Assembly: GCA_036674765.1 (NCBI GenBank)
Contig: JARVKI010000001.1
Coordinates: forward strand, 434,001-498,000
Direction of reading: 5' to 3'
From: Seiridium cupressi
Lineage: Eukaryota; Ascomycota; Sordariomycetes; Amphisphaeriales; Sporocadaceae
Length of the DNA stretch: 64,000 nucleotides
Below, piece after piece: positions 31,616-43,345 of the stretch. Made by a program: the position numbers and the translations under genes. Within the stretch, counting starts at the first letter, position 1, and every line of letters starts with the position of its first letter. The notes under the pieces were generated by a model that saw only the letters and a list, made by a program, of their open reading frames with translations, was not told the origin of the DNA and searched no databases.

Positions 31616-32207
31616 ATAGCATTATAATAATTTACTTAATATCGAAATAATTTCGGAATATACGTATATATTAATAATGCCATATACCAGGATTATTATA
31701 AACCGGTCTAACAGTATCTCATTTCCGTCGCCGCCGGGCGATGGAGGTCCGACCCAATTCTTGTGTTATCAAAAGCATTCCCGATGCCGTGACTTCCTCG
31801 TGCTCGGCGGGCTCAGCGTTGCCAAGCTGCAAGGACCCAGGCAAACAATGAAGCTCCAGTTGGCGTCGTAATAGATCGGATTACGGCATCGCCCGTCAAA
31901 AACAAGGCGGACTCATCAATCATACATGCGTTTGTTATGCCTTATCCTCTATCTCGATACTACTACGTTAGGTTTGTGAGTCAGCACAGTGCCCATACCA
32001 GGTCATCTTGGCCGAAAGTATGAGAACACATAGGCACATGTGGAGTTGATTTTGGTGATGCAATATCGAGGGTAATGTTTGAGACGAACTCAGCGTGGCC
32101 ATGGCAGTTTAAATATAAATTTCGGGGGCAATGGGGATATTTTCGTGGAGTTCCTACGTCAATCGTTTATTTGAACCCAAAAGTTTCCCGTCTCCTTTCC
32201 TCATTCC
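31616..32207. other. Intergenic between convergent genes
   Basis: About 590 bases between the 3' ends of the F-box and VIT/vWA genes. No gene recognised. Confidence 0.5.
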
Positions 32208-35084
32208 TTACATAACTCGTCTAACAGCATCAAGAAGCTCATGCATGCGAATCTCCCCTATTTCGCCTTCAAGCCAAGCCACAGCCTTCTCAACGAGCAA
32301 TTCCCAAGTATCCCCATCTTGCGCCTTCTCTTTATCGAGCCAAACGACCACACATGCTGTGGCCATGAGATTCTGACCGTCCTGCGCTTTGAGCATTTCT
32401 GGATTGACGGCAGCCGTGATCTTCGCCTCGTCGAATTTGATTAGGTTGATCAGCTGCTGGCTCCTTGTCCAGAATCCCTCGAATTTCTGCAGAACGACCA
32501 GAGCTTTAATTGGGTCTTCGGAAAGAGTATCTTTGTTTAATGTAATCTCTACTCCATCACTCCTAGGCGTAACGCGTCTCTTGGGTTTCATATTCGAATT
32601 CAATAGTGCTGTCGATCTTATATATGGATGGGTAGCCTTAGTTGTTGATGCTGACGGTGGTCCAACCTGTTCTGCACTGAGAGTATCTACCCCATCATGT
32701 AGGAAAGAGTCAAAATCAAAATCCTGAAGAATGTCCTGGGTGCATATAGGGTTAGCAAAGTCCAAGTTGCCAACCTGGGACGCATCATTTCCGGATAAAG
32801 ACTCGCTAAAGAATGCTGAGATGTGTGAGGACGGCGCCGGTATCTGAGCCACTGATGGAGAAGCATAGCCCGTAATGGACCCTGGTGCGCCGCCATACGT
32901 TTGGAACGCCGCAGCGTGGCGAACCCGCGGATGAGGTGAGTCGATCTGTACCGATAACGAAGTTCCACGCGGCGGTTGTTGGTATGGACTAGACTGCATC
33001 CGTAATTGTTCTACTGGCAGTTGCTGAAGTGTTGTTGGTGTTGGCTCAGCCTTCTCCCCGTGCTGATCATTTGCCTCCACCGCCACGAAAGAACACCACT
33101 TCCCGCCGACTTGGTACTGAACGCCTAAGCGGACTGCCTCGCGTTCAACCATGTCTTGAAAATGACCGTCGTACTTCTGTTTCAGCAATTGGCCAGGTGT
33201 TTCAGAGGATCTAGCGTGATGGATCCAACCTCTTCCCTGCTCTAATTCACCGACTGCCTTCTTGGCTGCAAGCTGGTGAATAGTTTTGCCCTTCTTCTCA
33301 AGAATTGTGATGGGGATCTCCAGTTCTAATGGACCATGCGTGGAATTGCCCCTCAATATGACCGACGTTGGAGTCTGCCGGTTTGTGTTTGTTGAAATGA
33401 GAAGGTAGAAGCTTGTACGATTGAAAGGGAATAAGGGTGGGATCTCGAAAGGCGCCTGTAGGATCCTGGGGACCTCAACCTTGGGTAGATGAGAGTAACG
33501 GTCCTCATCACTTGCGTTCTTCTTCTCAACCTCTGTATCAACTGATGGGTCGAATAGTGAGATGACAGGCTTGGCATTTTCCTCGGCTATGGTCGCAGTA
33601 GAGGACGTGGGTGAAAAGGGAAATAAGCGTTCTGATACTTTCTCGATCATCTCAAAGTCTTCATGGGAATCAGCTGAATCCGTGGTGTATTTGACTTCCA
33701 GTGAGTAGTCCTTGACGTGAGGGAATAGGGCACCTTTGAGCATTCGGATGATCTTGCTGCCAATTTCTTCATTGTCACTGACAGACTGAGAGAAGCCATT
33801 GCCGGCTCGGGCGACACTCTCAATAAGCGCATGGCTGGCGGCGCGACCGATCCCAAGGCTGAACAGACGAATTGTACCATTGCTGGACGAAACATGGCCA
33901 TTAATCATATTGACTAATTGGTCCTGATTCCAGATCTCCCCGTCTGTCAGTAGGAAGACTTCCAAATTCATGTCTGTATACCTGCGCTCGAAGACGTCCT
34001 CAACCGGTCTATACATCTCAGTCCCACCGTAATTCGCTGAAAAAGTATCAATATGATTCATGGCCTCTTCAACGCTAGAGTGATCGTAGGTCCGGGATCG
34101 ATCCCATAAAAAGCTGTGTCTAGAGCCGAAGCTGCATATGTTGAATTTCATGCCGACGCTCAGTGACTTGACGAAAAGGCGGAGAGCAGCCTTGAGTTTG
34201 TTTATTTTACTATCCATACTACCGCTTCGATCGCAGACAAAGACGATTTCGGGCTTCTCGGCGGGTAGTTGAAACTTGGGCACCAGTGTTGCCATCAATG
34301 CACGTTGATTGCGGATCGTCGGGTGGGTTTCAAGAATGGCTACAGGATTGCCGGTATTTGTTGCCTGCATTTGAAGAATAAAGTCCTTCTCGAGTTCAGC
34401 CGTTCCTAGTGATAGCGTTGCTGATGCCTTTTGGAGCGAAGGCTCAGCATCTGGGGCAATCGATGTCCTGCCAAGTGTTACAGCAAGCGGGTGGGATGGC
34501 GACTGAAGAGACACAATATGAGAGCCGGCTGGAACTTCGGCATCGACTGTGATCTTTATGCCACCATTCGATTGGGTGTGAGAAGTGATTAACTTTCCAG
34601 GATATGAACCATATCGGGGAGCGATGATCGTAGGTATGGTCAAGCGGACGCCATCGATCTGTGTATCGTGCTTGAGTTCGCCTAGGTAAGTGACTTCGAC
34701 TTTGATCTCCGCACCGGCTGGAACGTTTCCGATGGTAGTGGTGAAAACATCGGATGCGGTGGGTAATTGCTCTACTAGTCCAGCAGTCTGACCATGAGCA
34801 GTGGCTTTGTTGTAGACCTGGCGGGCCTGGTGCTTCTCCTTTACTACCCCGTTGATCACTCGTTCACCAATGTTGCAGGTGAAGCCGACCACACTGACTC
34901 CATCGTAGAGAGGAAATGAGTATCTGATTTCGGGAAGATGTGCCGAAGAATTGATGAACGTTTGTGTAAGGGAGGTTCTCGAGATGGACGAAAGAATAGA
35001 TGCATGTGCCTCTAACCGTACTTGAGGAAGATACTTGGGGAACCGCGACGACGTATCAACCCAGTAAAACCCAGCGATGTTCAT
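32208..35084 (-). CDS. VIT plus von Willebrand factor A domain protein
   Basis: Single exon, 958 residues. Residues about 15-150 form a VIT domain (PLYDGVSVVGFTCNIGERVI, VKEKHQARQVYNKA, FTTTIGNVPAGAEIKVEVTY). Residues about 275-450 form a vWA domain with a complete MIDAS: VFVCDRSGSMDS (DxSxS), GGTEMYRP and LLTDGEIW. The C-terminal half is serine/proline rich and ends in a helical segment (LVEKAVAWLEGEIGEIRMHELLDAVRR) common in fungal members. VIT-vWA proteins occur in inter-alpha-trypsin inhibitor heavy chains and in cytosolic PARP4-like proteins. The fungal members have no signal peptide and no established function. The start is the first ATG of the frame, directly at the conserved MNIAGFYW. 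Confidence 0.88.
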   Translation of the reverse strand: MNIAGFYWVDTSSRFPKYLPQVRLEAHASILSSISRTSLTQTFINSSAHLPEIRYSFPLYDGVSVVGFTCNIGERVINGVVKEKHQARQVYNKATAHGQTAGLVEQLPTASDVFTTTIGNVPAGAEIKVEVTYLGELKHDTQIDGVRLTIPTIIAPRYGSYPGKLITSHTQSNGGIKITVDAEVPAGSHIVSLQSPSHPLAVTLGRTSIAPDAEPSLQKASATLSLGTAELEKDFILQMQATNTGNPVAILETHPTIRNQRALMATLVPKFQLPAEKPEIVFVCDRSGSMDSKINKLKAALRLFVKSLSVGMKFNICSFGSRHSFLWDRSRTYDHSSVEEAMNHIDTFSANYGGTEMYRPVEDVFERRYTDMNLEVFLLTDGEIWNQDQLVNMINGHVSSSNGTIRLFSLGIGRAASHALIESVARAGNGFSQSVSDNEEIGSKIIRMLKGALFPHVKDYSLEVKYTTDSADSHEDFEMIEKVSERLFPFSPTSSTATIAEENAKPVISLFDPSVDTEVEKKNASDEDRYSHLPKVEVPRILQAPFEIPPLFPFNRTSFYLLISTNTNRQTPTSVILRGNSTHGPLELEIPITILEKKGKTIHQLAAKKAVGELEQGRGWIHHARSSETPGQLLKQKYDGHFQDMVEREAVRLGVQYQVGGKWCSFVAVEANDQHGEKAEPTPTTLQQLPVEQLRMQSSPYQQPPRGTSLSVQIDSPHPRVRHAAAFQTYGGAPGSITGYASPSVAQIPAPSSHISAFFSESLSGNDASQVGNLDFANPICTQDILQDFDFDSFLHDGVDTLSAEQVGPPSASTTKATHPYIRSTALLNSNMKPKRRVTPRSDGVEITLNKDTLSEDPIKALVVLQKFEGFWTRSQQLINLIKFDEAKITAAVNPEMLKAQDGQNLMATACVVVWLDKEKAQDGDTWELLVEKAVAWLEGEIGEIRMHELLDAVRRVM

Positions 35085-36157
35085 TTTGGAAAATTGAAGG
35101 ATTGAAAGCAAAAGTAGATGTCCGGGTAGTCAATACGTAGTTATTGATCATCTAGTGCTTGTGTTGTCGTGGGCACATTAAATACCAGTACAGTATTGAT
35201 AGATGGTCTGCATGTGAGGATATCAATATGAGGGTGGCGAGCCACGGGACTTAAGTATAGCTACAGCCAGGGCAGAAATATCTTCTTGCCATATGGATGC
35301 CGTGCGGCCATTCACTCAGTCCATGGGCGCCTTGTAAAAGCGCGACTTGCTCGTTGTTGAGAAGTTGTTAGAGGTAAAGAGTGTGCCTCACTCATGGTTG
35401 TGATACATTCGAACCGTAGATCATCCAGACCCACAAGGGCAGCTATACCTAACAGGCATCGGCTTAAGGGGCAATAATTGCCTTGTTTTCAAGACATCTG
35501 ATTGGAGGTTTAGGCAGCTGAATGCTGCTCGGCGTGGTGACTGCTTGGCTCCGGTAGCCACAAAGCATCCATAGCCCCGAATGTGCTGGCCCCAGGCCCC
35601 CTGCCATAATCATCGTTCTTTACGTGGACTCAGTTGATACTTAGGTATTGTTTTTATTGGAGACTGGATTTTGCCAGAAGAATTCTAATGTGAAGTCTAG
35701 TTGTCTTGTAATTCGTCAGATCTGCCCTCGTGACTTTAAACGGGTGCCTATTGATGGTTCGCCACGAGCCGGTAACCCCAATTAAGGCCGACAAGCCACG
35801 GCGTCAGGCACGATAAACCGGTATTAGAAGACTGTTATAATAGTTCACCTTCTTATATATATATATATATATATATATACAGACGCAGCCACTTGTCAAT
35901 ACTTCAAACTAGTCAACTTCTACTCGAGGCTTACGCCACCACTACAGTCGCATGTCCAGCGCGAATTAATCAGAGCTGTCCGTATTGAAATAACCAAGGC
36001 CATGAGTGTGGATCACAATACAGTTGTAGCCCAGTTGCAAATACCGAGGAAAGCCGGGTCACTGATTACTAATCTACATTTAGCGTGGTAGCGAGAGGTT
36101 CGGCATGCTAATAGTATATTAAGGTTGCTGCCTACTCGGCCTAGTCTCTAAATTATT
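35085..36157. other. Intergenic with (TA)n microsatellite
   Basis: About 1.07 kb between the VIT/vWA promoter and the 3' end of the oxidoreductase gene. A (TA)13-like run occupies about 35854-35879. No gene recognised. Confidence 0.6.
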
Positions 36158-37619
36158 CTAAGCTGATGCGTACGGCGTGCCGTAAGCCTTCAACTCGGTG
36201 CCGAGAATATCGACATAGCCGTACTTGGAGTTGTCCTTGTTCTCTCCCATCTCCTTGCCCCATTGCTCCATCGATCTCTGGAACACTTGGAGGTACTTGT
36301 CCTGCGTGAGGTCGAGCGGCTGCCTATCCTTACCCACAAGACGGATTCTGCCCAGGTCAGCAAACAAAGATTTTATTGGAAATCACAAGGTCGGAAGACT
36401 TACTGTGTACCGGCAGCAACGTTTGTAGCGCCAAAGTCTTGCTCGTCAAGCTTGTAGTTTAAGGCCCCTTGCACTTTTCCAGCCAGGATCTTGACCGGCA
36501 GATCAAACTCGTGCGTGACGGGTCGGGCCAGCCCAACACCGTGAACGCTGTTCAAGGCCTGGACCATCGCTTCGACACTCCTCAGACCACCAGTGACGTA
36601 CGCTTTTGTCTTTTTGAGCTGGGGCACGATGGAGTCGGCGAAGTCCAGGAAGAAGGCCTCGCGCTTCTTGGTGCTTTCGCGTTTATGACCGAATGCGAGA
36701 GACTGGTAGGTTCCACCCGAGAGCTCGACGAAATCAAAGTTATGCTTTTCGAGCTCGACACAGAGATCTTTGCAGTCGTCGGTCGAGAATCCACCCTCTT
36801 GGAACTCGACGCTATTCAACTTGATGCTGATGATGAAAGACTTGTCGGGAACACGCTCGCGGATAGCATCACTGATTTCGAAGATTAGGCGTGACCGGTT
36901 GAGTAGCGAGCCTCCGTATTGGTCCGTACGCTTGTTGGTACTGGGAGACAGAAATTGGGCAAGTAAGTAGCCGCTAAGAACTTCTGTCAGTAAACACTTT
37001 CGGGTGAAGCCTCGAACTCGACTTACTGTGCACCATGCAGCTCAACGCCGTCATAACCAGCCTTGTACAAAAACTCGGCAGCGTGGGCGAACCCGCCAAT
37101 CACCTCTTCAAAGTCCTTCTTCTCCATGGCACGCGGCTTCCCGAATGTCATGCCCATCACATTGCCCTCAAGCTGAACATCGCTAGCACTGAGTGGGTGT
37201 GGGTTGATGTTTGCGTCGACCTGCCGACCCGGGTGCGATACCTGAGCAACGATAAGACTGCCATGCTTCTTACTCTCCGTCGCAAGTGCCTTGAAAGCGT
37301 CAAAGCGCTCGCCTGAGAACTCGGCATCGCGAGGGACGATTGGGTTTCCTGCTGCCTCGAGCTGATCATAGTCGACCATGACGTTTCCAGTCAAGATGAC
37401 ACCAAACTGTCCCTCGCCCCACCGACGGTAGACATTGATGAGCTCCTTGCTAGGAATACCACGCTTTGGGAGGTCCTGGGGGTCCCACGATGATAACCTT
37501 TCTGTCATAGCAGCCTTCAAGAAGCGATTACTGGCTGTTTTACCGCTAAACTCGAACTTTAGCGGCTTTCCGAGAGGTGCCGCATCTGTCCTCTCTCCTT
37601 CAAACCTGTTAGGAGCCAT
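36158..37619 (-). CDS. NADH:flavin oxidoreductase, old yellow enzyme family
   Basis: Three exons (37027-37619, 36404-36973, 36158-36348 by motif; the last acceptor places the exon start at 36347, which keeps the frame) give about 450 residues. The enzyme is an FMN-dependent TIM barrel that reduces activated C=C bonds with NAD(P)H in the cytosol. Visible landmarks: [13 protein letters not shown] (FMN-binding N-terminus), [42 protein letters not shown] (spanning intron 1), [14 protein letters not shown], and a late AYVTGGLRS phosphate-binding segment. The gene appears intact. The start at 37619 gives MAPNRFEGE; the frame extends upstream without an obvious better start. The substrate cannot be told; fungal members are often linked to xenobiotic or secondary metabolism. 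Confidence 0.92.
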
Positions 37620-39675
37620 TATAAAAGTGTGTGTGTTAATGTAAGATCTTAGATTTGTGTATTCGGGAACCTTTTCTCTATAGGACGAAATGTTGAGGAC
37701 GACTATAAAGGATATTACCAGGTGCCCAAGGTTTATATACGCACTCAATGTATGACATATACCAATTGAAAAACTTCTGCCGGAAATAAGTGTTTTGTAA
37801 TGATATCGTAGTTTGCCCGCGGGTGGATCGCTGGCTTCTATGACGTCTTTCTCCAGCCAGATACCCGCGGAATTGGTTCCATTCTTGACCATACGTGATC
37901 TAGACATCAGAACAACGCAACCATTGCCGTGTACAAGAGGTTGCTACATACTCAATTATCACGGAAGGATTCCTTTGCTGCTTACAAGGCGTGAAAAAAC
38001 ATGGGGAATCTCACTAATCCATAGTCAAAGGTAATCGACAACGACTGCATGTATTCATGGAAGATTTTGGAGTCTTGCCTCCAGGCCTCAGCTGTTCCCA
38101 TCTGTCAATCTCTTGCCTATGGCGGCATAACAGATTTGTCCTCCGACATGGACGATGCCCCACCATTTTTCCCCCCGCCCATCCCACCTCATCCGACTAT
38201 TGCCTCAGTTGCTCCCTGCCTCATTATAACCCGTGTATATCAATGGTACTATATGCAAGATTATAAGACGGAGCATGCGATCTTTGAACACCGCGGGGTA
38301 TAGACTGATCGTAGCTGTTCTACAATGAAACATTGATAGATGTCATGAGAATTTCCCTGGCGCGCTCAGCTAATGCATCGATTCTCATCGTTGCAATCCC
38401 CTTGTAGAATAACAGACAAGTCTCTCACTCCACCGTTGCTTATCATGTCTTAAAACCTGGAGGTTGCTGGTTTTGAACATAGAGCTGGAATATGGATAGT
38501 CAAGTTAGGGCTATCGAGCCAGACATGATCTACCGCGCGCCGATCTTTATGGATGATAGAGGACTGATATTCTTGAAGCTTTATACTCCATAATTTAAAA
38601 ATAATGGCCGAGGAATCAAATTATATTTAGGTGTTCATTCAGGCACGGCTGTAGCTGAATTCATGCCCAAACGTAGAATACTGGAAGACAAGGCCCGCAG
38701 GCAAGCTTTACAAATTACTGGGGATAGGCTTTGTTAGCCCCAATTTGAGTTCTGTTGCGGGCCACAGTGGATGCTGGATACTAGCACCAGGTTTCAGTGG
38801 TGGTTGATCGACGGATTGCTCGGGCCAAATGTCTGATATAATGAGTAGTATAATGAACCCGAGCACTATATTCATTTATAAGTTTGGTAGTCCATATAAT
38901 CTGATTGATCTTGCTACATTCTTTGATTCACACTTTGCAGAGTGTTGTGAACACTCGTAAGCGATCATGTCACTAGGTCAGCAAGGTTACCTACATTAGA
39001 AGTGGCGACCTTGGTGAGGGCGCTGTGCATTAGGCAAGCTTTCACGCAGCAGACGCTCGTCTAGCCAATGATACCTCAACTAGGTATGCCTCTTGGCCAG
39101 CTTCTTGCAGGACCTCTGCAGAGATAGAGCCGGCCAAGCTGCATTGGAATTGCGTGGGAAAATGTCAAATTCCGAATCGGCTGGCCATCAACGCTGCGCC
39201 AGCACCTTAAGCAACAAGGGGATGGCGGGAGCTGCAGTTGTCGCCGGAGATCCCCACCCAGCCTGTCGAATTACTGCACAAACCCTGGTTGGCGCAACCT
39301 TAATGCATCGGTGCATCGTATTCGCGCATACGCAGCCTCTGGATTAATCAGATTGCCGGACGCTCCTGGAACGAAAGACATTACGAGGATTCAGGGAATA
39401 AATGTGGTCGCACCTCGCTGCGTCGTGCGACGGGTGGCCGCAGCAGCTTGGCCCACCATAGCGCTGGGAAACCGGAGGCTGGGTAGCGGGCCTTTAAGAG
39501 AAACCAACCACCTGGAATCGCATGTTAAAACTCCTGACGCCCATTTGGCAAATCACCCATGGTACTTTTCCCCATTCGTATTCCCGTCCCTGTATCTGTT
39601 CTGGGCCTCTCTCTCATCGCTGTGAGATTCTTGCGCTTCTTGACATTCCTGTGCACATTCTTCTCAGTGGGCACC
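37620..39675. other. Intergenic, nothing recognised
   Basis: About 2 kb upstream of two divergent genes. Short ORFs only; a C/T-rich segment near 38160-38230 and a CT-rich leader-like segment at 39540-39675. An in-frame ATG at 39559 could extend the next gene by 39 hydrophobic residues, but this segment reads more like leader sequence. Confidence 0.45.
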
Positions 39676-40692
39676 ATGAACGTCACGGCTCAGTATCCCG
39701 CCGCCATGCAATCGCCCACACGGGCTCGTGGGCCCCGCGAGTTCGACGACGTGCCCTTCCGTGGCAAACAGGCTCGCTTCGACAACCATGATGATTTCTA
39801 TGCCTTTCTAGAGAGCAACAGAGGTCCCGGCGGAGTCAACACTGGGCTGCCACCGCAGGCTCAGAATTCCCCTCAGTCGCAGCAGCAACGCAATGTGCAA
39901 ACTGGCCCTCACAGCTCCCCTGGTGACCAGAGCAGACCACCGGTCTCAAACACATTTCAGCCACCCCAGAGGTCCGGAAGCAACAGATCGCGCCCCCCGT
40001 CCTACTCGGGGAGCCGGTCTGAGGAGCTGCTGGTCGATAGACACAGTGATAGCTCAAACAAAAACGGTGAAAACAACCACAAAGTCCAGCGTCAAAATGG
40101 TCGTCGTGGCGGCGGCCGCCCCCCTACAGCCGGTGGCCCGTCAGGCGGCTCTCCAGCCCGCACGGCAGGAAGCTCTCCACAGCGACAACAGGACCCGGCG
40201 CGGCCAACGTCCTCGGGGTCTTCCAACCTTGATTCGGCGGGTGCTGCCATTCAACGACTCAAAAGCCCCAGCGTCATGACCTGCGTGCTGCAGCCACTAG
40301 ACCAGAAGGTCAAGGAGTACAACGGCCTTATGCACAAGGAGCAGGATGAGATGGCGCGCCTCGACGAAGAGATTCGCCTGCTGCAAGAGCGGCGCTCTCA
40401 GGCTGAGATGCGCTTTCTCGACGCCAAGTCCAAGCATGACGATTACCGACGTCAGTACGAGGACGTTGAGCGGGCCATGCGTGGCGAAATTTCCGCCCAG
40501 AGAGAGCCTCCACAGCGGCCCATGGTGCAGCGACCCATGAGCATTCGGGATGAGGACGAAGACTTTGATGATGAGGAATATGAGCCGCAACCCGTCCATC
40601 GACGAGTGCAGTCTCAGCAGTCCTTTGGGCGCACATCCCAGAAAGGGGGCTTCGGGGCTCGATTTAGGAGCAGCATCTTCGGGGGCCGCTGA
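39676..40692 (+). CDS. Conserved low-complexity protein with central coiled coil
   Basis: Single exon, 338 residues from the ATG at 39676 (MNVTAQYPAAMQ). A short ordered-looking N-terminus (REFDDVPFRGKQARFDNHDD) precedes about 130 residues rich in Q, S, P, G and R. A helical, charged coiled-coil-like region of about 70 residues follows (QPLDQKVKEYNGLMHKEQDE, EEIRLLQERRSQAEMRFLDA). Then comes an acidic patch (DEDEDFDDEEYE) and a glycine/arginine tail ending FRSSIFGGR. I do not recognise a named family. The organisation suggests an assembly or scaffold protein. The expression context is unremarkable. Confidence 0.72.
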   Translation: MNVTAQYPAAMQSPTRARGPREFDDVPFRGKQARFDNHDDFYAFLESNRGPGGVNTGLPPQAQNSPQSQQQRNVQTGPHSSPGDQSRPPVSNTFQPPQRSGSNRSRPPSYSGSRSEELLVDRHSDSSNKNGENNHKVQRQNGRRGGGRPPTAGGPSGGSPARTAGSSPQRQQDPARPTSSGSSNLDSAGAAIQRLKSPSVMTCVLQPLDQKVKEYNGLMHKEQDEMARLDEEIRLLQERRSQAEMRFLDAKSKHDDYRRQYEDVERAMRGEISAQREPPQRPMVQRPMSIRDEDEDFDDEEYEPQPVHRRVQSQQSFGRTSQKGGFGARFRSSIFGGR

Positions 40693-41995
40693 TTCAAGGG
40701 ACAAATTAGGAACGTGTGATGTGAATTTTGGGACATAATGAGAAACATGTATTTGGTACTATTTTGACGACGTAACGCATAGGCTACATAGACTAATCAC
40801 TGGAACGGGGGGCCCTGGCAGCATTGAGAAACAGGTTTGAAGTGCGCTGTACATAGTTTTACGATTGAAATTTAAAAGCTGTTTAACCTATTAGCGTCTC
40901 GATAGGAAAGAAATTGGCCCTCGATCTCTGTTCATTCCACATCGACTTGCTGCTTGTAATCTGCTGATTCAGTCTCAGTCGATGGCCTAGTTGTTCTCAG
41001 CAATTTACAATGGTTTTGAGGAATGGATCATGCCAACAGCCTATAAAAGACGTTCTGACATTGCTAACAAAGAAATATCTGGAGGTTGTCTTGTCTATGG
41101 CTTGATATCAAAGCAAGTTTTCATGTCATTTCATTCGGGTCCCCACGTGGTTGGCCGCCATAGAGGAGTTACTACCGGAGGGGGGCTGTGAGCATTCCCG
41201 AAAGCCTATGGCATCTATCAAAAAGAAAACCTTTATCGAGGAAGGATGGTTTCATCAAGGTAACCAGAGCACAGTTAGAAAATCGCTGTCAGAAGATTGA
41301 TATTTCGGGGAACACGTAACGTAGAATGAAATGGAGAGCGAGAACATCTTACTTAGCGCAAAGAACATATCACTCAAACAGATACGTCAAAGGACTCAAG
41401 TATAGTAGCTCATGAGCTGCATTGAGGTAAGAGCTTCGATCGGGCCGTCTGCTTACATGTAGCTAATGATGGAATCTGAGAGCTCCCGCACCTAAAGAAT
41501 TGGTCCGTTGTCATCTTGTATATCGCCTTTGTTCTCCTGATAAGATGATCATAATATTTCTTAGCTCCGCCAATGTTTTTTTACATCTGGCATTCTCGCC
41601 AGGGGCACGCCGAAGATATTGGTGCGAGTGGTGAAAATGACCATTTCCGGGTTGCATCATAAACGAAAAAAAAACAGTTTAAAACATTCTTGTTTGCTGC
41701 TAAATAGAGCATGCATACGGGGCTCGTGTATTGACAATTGTGGTGTAAACTACGAACCTAAAGCCATTCATAAAAAATCCACCGCACTCTTAACGACATG
41801 AAAGGGTTCGTCTCCGTATATGAAAGCTGCGCAAAATTTGTCCACCGACCAGTCCGTCCATCATCCCTTCGGATTTATCATCACACACAGTATAGACCAA
41901 CCCCATTGGGCCAAATATTCCATAGCCATATCGGTAGACATAGCCTTCCAAAATGGGGGCTTTTGTATGTAGCATCGACAATGCCCTCAGAAAAT
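40693..41995. other. Intergenic between convergent genes
   Basis: About 1.3 kb, AT-rich, with short ORFs only. No feature recognised. Confidence 0.5.
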
Positions 41996-43345
41996 TTAGT
42001 TGCTGGCAGGAGATCCTTTGATCTCGGGAGAGGCGCCAGTATCCTCTGGGTCGGTCATGCTGGCATAATCTAGTTCATCATCCTTGTATTTGAGTGCAAC
42101 GGGATTGTCATTGCTAATACCATTGATATCGCTGACAGCATTGACGTTGGCGATCGCGGCATGAAGATCTGGTATGATGTTGCTAACAACGCCATTGGTG
42201 CCGAGGTTGTCGGGGCGACCATTAGCGAAGGAAGAATAGACCTCAGCGGCAACATCAGTGATTCGCTGGACCCCGAAAACAACCTGTCGCAGTTTAGAAG
42301 TCTGGCGGGCGAATTCGACCTCGGCACCGTCCAGGCCAGAAGAAGTATTATGGCAGATATGCATGCGTTCCTCCAGCTGATTCATTCGGACCTCTTGAGA
42401 TCGTATGGTACTCTTGGCAAGGACCAGATCGTCGAACACACCTAGAATGGCTTTCTCAAGCTTTTCGATCCTGTCCTGCTGGTTCTTGATCTTGGCCTCG
42501 AGTTGAGCCTTGCTTGAAGCATTGAAAGTTGGGTCGATCTCATTCTGCTGACTGCCGGAGCCATAAGGGTACAGACCGAGGGGGGAGTTAATCGACGATC
42601 GAGGTGTGCCCACTTGAATTTGCGGCTGCTGTGAGAATGATGCTTCAGTGAGTGCTCGGTGACCTTCGACACTGAACATGAATTGGCCATGGTAGAGACT
42701 GGGGGTGGCGAAATCAGTGCCTACCTGACCGGGAAATGGAGTTGCATGCATCGAAGCCATGGGCTGCATGAAGCCCTGAGGACCAGGGGTCATGCTGCCG
42801 TCGTAACCGTTCATGGCGGGAGCAGCAGGATCGATGATTGAGGAGGCACCGAGAAGACTGGGGTTGCTGGCGTGTAGGAATCGAGCGATCTTGCTTTCAG
42901 CGTCGTAGCCTTTCTTTCTCCTGCAGACGAAAATGAGTATATGCCTTTTCTCACGACTCCGGACGTGGAATTGACAGCACGATCAGTTAGGCAGAGTATG
43001 AAGCTCAAAACAATCCAAGAGTACGAGATAAGCGAAGGAGGGTTTTGGTCTCATATTGGGACATCCCAGGCAGGATGCTTACCGGCGTGCCATGACATCT
43101 TCCTCGACTTGCTCGAGCATGATCTTGCGCGCGCTGGGCGTGGCATTCTGGTAAGCCTCGGACTGTAGGCGAAGATTCCAAGCCCTGGTGACGGCCTTGG
43201 AGTCTGAAGCATTGGCCTGCTCAACCTCACGAGTGTACGGATCGAGACGGGCCTTGCGGGCTCGAGCACGAACCGTGTTGGGATTTTTGGAGTACTCGTC
43301 GGGCTTCTTCATAACACGACCGGTCTGGCTGGACCACGGCATCAT
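41996..43345 (-). CDS. Conserved fungal protein of unknown function, basic N-terminus and coiled coil
   Basis: Two exons (43083-43345 and 41996-42920) with a 162-base intron give 395 residues. The N-terminal 100 residues are strongly basic and helical (NPNTVRARARKARLDPYTRE, SARKIMLEQVEEDVMARRRK). A glycine/proline/methionine-rich middle follows (MTPGPQGFMQPMASMHATP). Then comes a coiled-coil stretch around residues 225-275 (SKAQLEAKIKNQQDRIEKLE) and an acidic tail. The intron junction rebuilds MARRRKKGYDAES. A basic region followed by a distant coiled coil might suggest a DNA-associated protein, but it does not match a bZIP, and I do not assign a function. Confidence 0.75.

Noticed and set aside
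35854..35879. (TA)n run as a promoter element
   Set aside because: A simple microsatellite about 770 bases from the nearest start codon. No evidence for promoter function.
39559..39675. N-terminal extension of the coiled-coil protein starting at 39559
   Set aside because: The 39 added residues come from pyrimidine-rich leader-like sequence, and the ATG at 39676 begins the text that looks constrained.
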